Below are positions 57,165-64,000 of a stretch of DNA of 64,000 bases, one piece after another. The DNA lies in assembly GCA_024195585.1 (NCBI GenBank), contig SWBL01000051.1:1-64000 (forward strand). The letters are read 5' to 3'. A program made the translations under genes and the position numbers. Each line of letters opens with the position of its first letter. The stretch's first letter is position 1. The stretch comes from Aureobasidium sp. EXF-3400 (lineage: Eukaryota > Ascomycota > Dothideomycetes > Dothideales > Saccotheciaceae). Below the pieces are notes generated by a model. It did no database searches. It was not told the origin of the DNA and saw only the letters and a program-made list of their open reading frames with translations.

Positions 57165-58656
57165 TTAGAATCTGACAGATCTTCTACCACCATATCCAAT
57201 ACTTTCGCGAGGTTCGCCACCGATCTTGCCAAGTATCAACTCGTTCACACCCTCCCTGCAGGAACCGACCAGACCTGCGGCGCCTAAGATACCACTCTCG
57301 AAACCACGAAGAGTTTCTGCCAACTCTCGGACATTGTCTGCACTGTTTCCAGCGCGGCCTCCTGCTCGTTGAGCGGCCAATTGATGTGCTTGCTGGACTG
57401 TGCTTCCTTCGACCACGCGAAGGTGTGCTTCGATTTCCGCGAGGTGAGAAGTGTATGTGTCAAGGGTCTTTTGCATGACTTCAGCTTGCTTGCTGAAGTA
57501 GCCAACGAGATCAATGTCGTATTCATCATCAGTTGTTGAAGGTCTGCTGCTTCTTCCGTAGTGGTATTGCTGAGGGAGCTGCAAGTTTTCAGCCATGCGG
57601 GCAACCCTAATAAGGTCACCAGCATCTCTTTGGACCAGTTCCTTTGCATTCTCAATAGCAGCGCCGTCATTCTCGAGAGCAAGCTCGACTGTCTCAATCT
57701 TGTTCTGAATCAGGTCGACATCGGGTTTGATGCTCTCGACGTCGGTAGCATGACGGCCGATCATACCTTCACATTGAGTAGCGAAAGATTCTTGTTGTCT
57801 GATGAAGGCGTCGATTTGTTCGATTTGTTTCTTGAGGTCGTCGTGTAGATCGCTGAAGCGGGTAGTTGGGCGCAGGTTTGACATGTCAATCTTGACACCG
57901 GGTTGTGTGGTAGGTTGGGCGTTGCCTTGACCCATGGTCAGGCTGCCTGCCATAGGCCTGGCAGTCGAATTGCCAAGCGGGTTCAGAAGAGACGAGCCAA
58001 AGTTGTTGGTTGCGGGCTGTGCGGTACTGCCTCCACTGAGAGTAACACGTTAGAAAATGGCGTGGATTGAGAGATTGAGAAAGCGAACGTACAAGAGGCC
58101 TGGGGTCGCAGCTGGAGCACCGAACAAACTAGGCTTGTTCTGGGTCTGGGCCGAGTTCTGTGCAGTGCTTCCAAACATGGCGCCGGTATTTGAGGTGTTG
58201 TTATTGGCAGTTGCGGCGCCAAAGAGACCCCCAGATTGTTGCTGCTGGGGCTGTGTGTTTGAGGGATTCGCTGAATTGTTTCCGAAGAGACTGAGGGTGG
58301 GCTTTGCAGGTTGCGCAGCAGCAGGGGCAGCACCAAAGAGGCCGGTAGATTGTTGTGGTTGTGATGTTGTTGTTGAAGAGCCAAATAGGCCGGCGGATTG
58401 CTGTGGTTGAGAAGTAGCTGCTGGAGCGGCGCCAAATAAGCTAGTAGAGGCGGGCTGGGATTGCTGAGTGTTGGTCGCGGTTGTGTTGGCGCCGCTGCAA
58501 GGGGGAGCAATGGTTAGCGCGCCTGGCATGAAGGTAATGGCTGAGCGTTTCATGTTGGAATGGATGTCGTCGGTAAAGAATGAAATGGCAGACGTACAAC
58601 AGAGAGTTAGCAGCACCAGTGTTCAAACTGAGTGAGTTTGACCTGCCGAAGGCCAT
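57165..58656 (-). CDS. NUP49: FG-nucleoporin NUP49 (Nup58-like)
   Basis: Three exons from ATG 58656 to a stop at 57165. Exon 1 gives MAFGRSNSLSLNTGAANSLF; the splice restores FGANTTATNTQQ. Repeats follow: SLFGAAP, GLFGSS, GLFGAAP, LSLFGNN, GLFGAA, AMFGST, SLFGAP, i.e. GLFG/xxFG motifs in a Gln/Ser/Ala spacer. From about residue 200 a coiled-coil region starts (RFSDLHDDLKKQIEQIDAFI, FIRQQESFATQCEGMIGRH, ETVELALENDGAAIENAKEL). This is the Nup49/Nup58 layout of the central-channel Nsp1-Nup57-Nup49 subcomplex of the nuclear pore. It is head-to-head with FIP1 over only about 330 nt. Confidence 0.9.
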
Positions 58657-58987
58657 GGCTGAATACTGCAAGTGAAGGGTGTATGCAGTGAAGCGAAAGC
58701 GAAAGTGAAGCTGTTTGCTATGCTCAAGCGCGCGGCCGTGGTCGAATGCAGGTTTCCGGATTCAGATGGATGATAGGAAAGCGACCCGTGTTGAGATGGT
58801 TTTGTACAGATATTTACAATCGGGTTGTTTTCGAACGCGCAGACTGTTCAGGTGTTGGTTCTCGGGTCAAGTTTGTTAAAGACATCAAAGCTCGGGCCAG
58901 CTCTCTGTATCGCGACGGAGCTTCGAGTTGCGACAATTCGTCCTTCTCCCACATCAACCCAGTCGCATCAAATACACAAACATCATC
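58657..58987. promoter_or_regulatory. Divergent promoter NUP49 / FIP1
   Basis: 331 nt between two opposite start codons. Contains CATCATCATC before the FIP1 ATG and GCGAAAGCGAAAG on the NUP49 side. No TATA box. Confidence 0.45.
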
Positions 58988-60163
58988 ATGGAAGAAGAAG
59001 ACGACGATTTCTACACCCAAAACGGCGATGCTCCCGTCAAGAACGAGCAACCTACAAACCAAGACGACCCTAACGAGCAACCCGACATCAACCTAGACGA
59101 TGAAGACGACGATGACGACGACGATGAAGATGATGACAGCGACATTGATATTATCACCGAGCACAAGGACGGCCTTGTTCCAGAGCCTCCGTAAGCTTGC
59201 CCTCCAGTTCCAATCCCAATCACCATACTAACCCTCTCCACCAGCCAAGCTCGTCCCTTCCGCGGCATCAAACCCGAACCTCCTGCTCGCACTGCTTCCA
59301 TCGATGCCGCTCCTGCCCAGCAGAACCAACAGACGCCCACCCTAAAGACAGAACCTTCAACCCAGAACAAGAAGTTGGTTTCATTAAAGGACGGCTCCCA
59401 ATACCCCCAAGTTCGCACTTCCTCAATAGACGTCAATGCCACTCCTACATGGGATCCTGCTGGAAAGCTCATCACTGAAGTCGACATTGACGCCGACCTT
59501 GCCGAGCACACAAAACCCTGGCGCTTACCCGGCACCGACCAGACTGACTTCTTCAACTATGGCTTTGACGAGTTCACCTGGACCCAGTACTGCTTGCGCC
59601 AGCAAAACATGGCTTCCACAATCAACAACCAAAAGGCAGAGACCAAGCAATTCGAGATGATGTTGACAGGAGGAGGCATGCCTGGACAAGCTGCTCCCAC
59701 TGGTCCACAAGCTGCTCCACCCAGCGGTCCCATGGGCATGGGCATGCCTGGAATGGGAATGCCTGGTATGCCCGACATGAATCCCGAAAACATGGCCGCC
59801 TTCGCCAGCGTCTTGCAAAGTCAAGGCATCGACCCCAGTCAACTCGACTTCAACACCTTCATGCAACACTACCAGCAAGCCTCTATGGGTGGCGGCCAAG
59901 GCGGTTACGGTGCACAGTCCATGCAGCCCCAGCAATCAAATCAGGGCTACGGCGGTCAACAACAGCAGTCCTTCCAACAACAAGGCCCAGGCTTCCGTGG
60001 AGGTACACCACAACCCGGTCAACAAGGCCAACAAGCCCAGGGCCAAGGCTTTGATGGATACAGTCAACAACAAATCGCCATGATGCAGGGTCAAGGAGGC
60101 ATTCCGTCAGGCCCTTCGGGTGGTGTTGGTCGTGGACGAGGTAGAGGTCGGAGATGGCAATAG
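58988..60163 (+). CDS. FIP1: Pre-mRNA polyadenylation factor FIP1
   Basis: Two exons, 58988-59190 and 59245-60163 (54-nt intron with a TACTAAC branch), 373 aa. The N-terminus is extremely acidic (DEDDDDDDDEDDDSDID). The diagnostic Fip1 motif KPWRLPGTDQTDFFNYGFDE followed by FTWTQYCLRQQN is at about residues 155-185. The C-terminal half is Gly/Gln/Pro/Met-rich (PGMGMPGMPDMN, QQQQSFQQQGPG) and ends in an RG-rich tail (GRGRGRGRRW). Fip1 tethers poly(A) polymerase to the cleavage and polyadenylation factor. The stop codon falls just after RRWQ at 60161-60163. Confidence 0.95.
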
Positions 60164-60374
60164 CAAAAGATACCCACTTCTGCATCAAAACAGGCGTTAA
60201 ATACGGGGCAGGTCGGACAATCGTCAAAAGGTTTAGGCTTTGGCACTTTGGCAGACTATTTGTTAACATTTTTTGAAGGTCGCTCAAAACGAGCAATGGC
60301 GCAAATTTGTGCCTGTTTTATGACATTGTTGCTACTCTCAAAGTTCACGTGCATCCGTGTTCTATATGATGCTC

Positions 60375-62283
60375 TCAAGCCTCACATGCATGTGCTGGCA
60401 TGTCCATACCATAAGCCGCGGGTAGTATACCTTCGAGCTCAGCTTTAATCTGGAGCGCCAGCAGTTGTGAGAACCAACGGTGTTGCTGAGTGTAGCCACC
60501 CATGACCCAGAAGTTGTTGACACGGCTGTGTCTCCTCCACATTCCTCGGACTTCTCCCTGCTCGTTGACTCCCCATGTAACATCAACGGGCAGCGATACC
60601 TTGAGTATATCTTTGACTGTTTGCCGGACATCCTTGTCTGAAAATCCTGTGCACCAGATCACGGCATCAGCTTCCAGTGTTGTTCCGTTAGATAGTAGCA
60701 GTCCAGTGCTTGTGTATTCCTTGGGCTCTACGCCAGCCACAAAGTCGACTTTTTCCTGCGTCAAGAGAGCTGTAGTGCCCGTGTCGACATAATGTCCACC
60801 TCCGCGCTCGATCAGATTGTGCATCAAAGCAGCATCAGGATCACGACTATCGAAAACTGGAAATCCAAGATCCTTGAGAGCTGAGTAGCGGTGGGGCTCC
60901 TTGGAAGCTAATTGGGCAAATAGCCCACGTCCGAGTTGGGCGTCGACTATCGTTGGAAGCATCATGAATAGGTTATCGGCTGCTTCGACACCATAGTCAT
61001 AGGCACCAAGACTATACTTGTCGCACACGTACTCGAGAGGTACGATGTATGTGGGTGATCTCGATATCATGGTGACCTGGAGTCCAGCGGCATGACAATC
61101 CTCGAGCACATCAAATGCTGTGTTTGCTGAACCAACGATACACACAGTCTTGGTACCTTGTGCTTTTAGCTCTACTGCATTCTTGAAGTCTGAAGAGTGC
61201 AAACTGATGCCTTTATATGCCTCCCGCTCTGTCATGTGTGGGACGTAGGGCTTCTGAGATCCGATACCAGTAGCCTGGACCAGATGTCTGGCGGTAGCCA
61301 TGACCTCGCATCCGTTAGCAGTTCTAAACTTGATCTGCCATTGACCATCTTCGCCTCGCGTTGTCTGGATAATCTCGGCTGAAGTGATGATGTCCAGGTT
61401 GAAAGTTTGCGCGTAGTTTCTGACATGTGCCGCGAGGTCGTCTCTGGTGAGCATTTGATCCTGTAGCTCGTCAGGGTATCTCAGGTAAGGTAGCTCACAG
61501 AACGACGTTGGAATATGAAACTTCATGCAGTCGTAGCGCAAAGCCCAGTTGTCGCCAACAGATGGGTTCCGGTCAACCATGACACTGTGGACTCCCAAAG
61601 CCTTCAAGCGTGTTGCAAGCGCCACAGCCGCATTACCAGCTCCGACGATGAAGACGTCTGTTCTGATCTCAGTCAAGTCCTTTGAGCATTTATCAGTGGA
61701 TCCAAGCAAAGATTTGTCCTCGACATGTTCGTCAAGGCTTTCGAGCTTGGTGCTCAGGATCCAGATCTTCCATGTCAAGTTCGAGGTATCATCATCTGAC
61801 GCCTGTCCTCCAACAGGCAAAAGCCGCATCATTCCACTGCAGGTAGCAGCTGGCGAGCCAGTCTTGAAGCCAAACGGACACACGATGAACTTCTGTGTGG
61901 TTCATTAGTCATTTTCATCGTCCAGAGGATGCAATCGTAGAATGCCAACTTACTAGATTCGGTCCAGCCTGTATGAATTGAGCTTCACCCGTGGTCTCGA
62001 AGCTGCCAGTGATGTTTCTCAAGTTCTTTGTCTCCAGCAAGTCTTTCGCAATCTGGGCTGGAGAGATGAAGGTGCGTAGATGCCAGGTCAGTGCCAATTG
62101 ATCCTTCCAGAAGGCTTGCTCGGGAAAGAAGCACTCCTCCAGCTGCTCAGTGCTATTCGCGTTCAGAGCAATGTTGAATTGCTCCAGTGCCGTGCGAGCT
62201 GCCGAGGTCGCTTCCAAGCTACTCATGGAATCCAGATCTTTCGTGACTGAATGAACATCAGGCAAAGCATATTGAGCCATCAA
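60375..62283 (-). CDS. SnoaL-like/flavin-containing monooxygenase fusion
   Basis: Two exons, 61954-62283 and 60375-61892 (61-nt intron), about 615 aa. The first about 150 residues read as a SnoaL/NTF2-like domain (AARTALEQFNIALNANSTEQ, CFFPEQAFWKDQLALTWHLR). The FMO part has FAD site VFIVGAGNAAVALATRL (about residue 190), then MVDRNPSVGDNW, FCELPYLRYPDEL, and second Rossmann VCIVGSANTAFDVLEDCHAAG for NADPH. The late motif is ADAVIWCTGF. These match single-component fungal FMO-like enzymes with an N-terminal SnoaL-like domain. The substrate is unknown. Start MMAQYALPD at 62283; the in-frame Met 62280 is an alternative. Confidence 0.9.
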
Positions 62284-63530
62284 ACTTCTCAGATCAGGCT
62301 GAGCATCCTGTGTTGCAGAGTTGTGCTCCTCGGCTATACTTGTGTCAATTTATCGTACCTTCTATTAAGTCATTGGATTATGGAAAGACCTACCATTGTT
62401 CATGCTTGAAGGTAGTGACATGTCAAAGATTATGTTTTGGTAGCTCGTTCAGAGATAATGTGAAGCAGGCGACAAGCATTCTTCCTCGAAGCTCTGGCTG
62501 GTCTCTTATATGGATGGCTCATGGCTATCTTCACTAATACTTCCATCATTGGGCGGCAGATGGAGGCGCCAATCGGTTGAATACCACTAGTACCGTAGCG
62601 ACAGAAAGATAATCAAAAGGCGTCTCAGACTGAACAAAGTTGGTTTTATCGTCCACACTATACACTATTAATATGGCATGCCACCAGGGTGTTGAGAGCT
62701 TGACGGTCTGGTAATTTGAGCTTGCTGGCTAAACAATCAGAAAGACCCAGCTGCTTGGTTCGTCAGAAACAGCTAGTCGCTCCCCCGAGCCATGCAGTCT
62801 CTTAGAACGACCACCAGGTCCTCAATGCAGAAAGAGCGAGTGTACGACTTGTTTGCAAGAAAAGTCTGCTGGTCGTTATCCGACACGTCGACGTGAAGGG
62901 GATACTCCATGATGGTCGCAAAAGATTCCACGCTTGTTTTCGGGCTCCAATGCTTGACCCCACATGTTCACAAAGAGCAGGAAGAAGTCGACATTTCCCC
63001 TGCATCTGTGGAGCATAGCAACACATGGTCCGAGAGTCCCAGAAGAATCGTAGGTCATGCGCGGCGCTTGTCGTAATATATGAAGCTCGGCCGAGCTGCA
63101 TCTACTAAATCCCTACCGAGCTCGTATCAGAAGTACAAGCCAAGGACACATACAACCAGGATCTCATACCAACCACGCGAGCTTTTCTCAACATGTCCAA
63201 ATTAGTCGCACCTATATTAGACTGAAAGGGATGCACCACAGGCTAGAGCGAGTGTTAGGTTTGACGACCGTGAATTTACACAACCTTCAAAGATGAGCAT
63301 GGTAGATTCCTTGCAACCCACTCCAATGTTCGCTACCCACTCTTGCTCCCAGCCGTATGGATGCTTTGATGGAAAAGCAGGCGATCATCTCGAAATTTGC
63401 AAAGCCAAATAGCCATAGGATCGAGACTTAAGACTGAAGACTCTCATGGCCGTTACCTCTTCATTCATTCATCGAGTAGCTGTATTTCGCACTTTGCCGA
63501 CTCGATTCTTAATCGGGACCAGTACACACT
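62284..63530. other. Divergent intergenic region
   Basis: About 1.25 kb. Minus frame 62802-63101 is short and not family-like. Contains the promoters of the FMO and PTH11-like genes; nothing else supported. Confidence 0.4.
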
Positions 63531-64000
63531 ATGTCTTTGTCGGCTTCTGAGCTCAGGACTCTACTTGCGGAACCGGCTCTTCCAGCACCGAACGGTGTCA
63601 CGGCGGACTTCGAGAACCCTCCAAACAAGAATGGATTGGCCTGGTTTGTTACGACCTTCTGTATGCTTTTTGCAACGCCTCTGGTTCTTGCCCGTGGGTA
63701 CGCCAAACTACGAATCTTGAAAGCTGCCCACATAGAAGAACTTCTGATGCTGTGTGCATATGTATGTGGGATGCTACCTTGTCATTGCACAAGCTATCGA
63801 GTTTGCTAAGCTTCATGATATTCTAGGGAGCCTACTTGGGTACTGCATATGCCGGATATGGTATGATTTATACCCCTGGATACTATGTTCATCAATGGAA
63901 CCTTCGCAACGCAGACCTTGTCCAACCACTCTACCTCATACTTGTCCATGGATGTGCTTATTCGGCCGCACTTGCTTTGGTAAAAACTGCCATCCTGATC
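63531..64000 (+). CDS. PTH11/rhodopsin-like fungal membrane protein, 5' part (runs off window)
   Basis: Exon 1 is 63531-63761, exon 2 starts at 63827 and is open to the window end (65-nt intron, GTATGT donor, TGCTAAG branch, CTAG acceptor). The translation begins MSLSASELRTLLAEPALPAP and then shows the first helices of a seven-TM protein: LAWFVTTFCMLFATPLVLAR, HIEELLMLCAYGAYLGTAY, QPLYLILVHGCAYSAALALV then KTAIL. The order, with a short N-terminus, TM1 then KAAHIEELL and a polar loop, is that of the fungal rhodopsin/PTH11-related family, often linked to surface sensing. Only about 45% of a typical protein is visible, so the call is provisional. Confidence 0.75.

Overview
The window is nuclear DNA from a filamentous ascomycete (Pezizomycotina). 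Genes lie on both strands and are interrupted by short introns, mostly 45-70 nt, with GTAAGT- or GTATGT-like donors, CTAAC- or CTGAC-like branch sites and YAG acceptors. The gene content is also fungal: a Zn2Cys6 regulator, a cutinase, GH53 galactanase, CHS5 exomer protein, a TAM/LaeA-type methyltransferase, a SLATT-domain protein and a PTH11/rhodopsin-like membrane protein. A Dothideomycetes origin is plausible but cannot be shown from the sequence alone. No CRISPR array, rRNA gene or intact transposon was seen.

Layout. 0-6 kb: the 5' end of a polyubiquitin gene, a TAM methyltransferase and a cytochrome P450. 6-13 kb: a GPI-anchored Ser/Thr-rich protein, a FrnE/DsbA-like protein, BUD32 kinase divergent from a Zn2Cys6 factor, and a PI-PLC-X-like membrane phosphodiesterase. 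13-18 kb: a gene-poor, partly decayed stretch with a short F-box-like ORF and a STAND-N-terminal-type gene broken by an in-frame stop. 17.7-24 kb: mitoribosomal mS38/COX24, then an MFS sugar transporter divergent from an amidohydrolase, followed by a citrate-type mitochondrial carrier. These last three may form a small uptake and catabolism neighbourhood.

24-36 kb: a SLATT-domain protein, an unknown low-complexity protein, GH53 endo-galactanase, a medium-chain dehydrogenase with a palindromic promoter, a large protein that looks like a Zip2/SHOC1-type XPF-fold meiotic factor, and CHS5. 36-38 kb: mostly empty, with one eroded gene. 38-41 kb: a secreted cutinase with a very long Gly/Ser/Ala-rich N-terminal extension. 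41-49 kb: ARC1/EMAP-II tRNA-binding cofactor, an unknown predicted mitochondrial membrane protein, a Cys-rich protein, an unknown basic protein and UBC13.

49-64 kb: MTC5/WDR59 (SEACIT/GATOR2), a tRNA-like element with an A-rich tail, a small helical protein, a TauD-type dioxygenase, NUP49 head-to-head with the FIP1 polyadenylation factor, a SnoaL-FMO fusion monooxygenase, and the 5' part of a PTH11/rhodopsin-like membrane protein. Housekeeping genes are interspersed with secreted and secondary-metabolism-type accessory genes. The spliced models below were assembled by hand from reading frames and splice signals.
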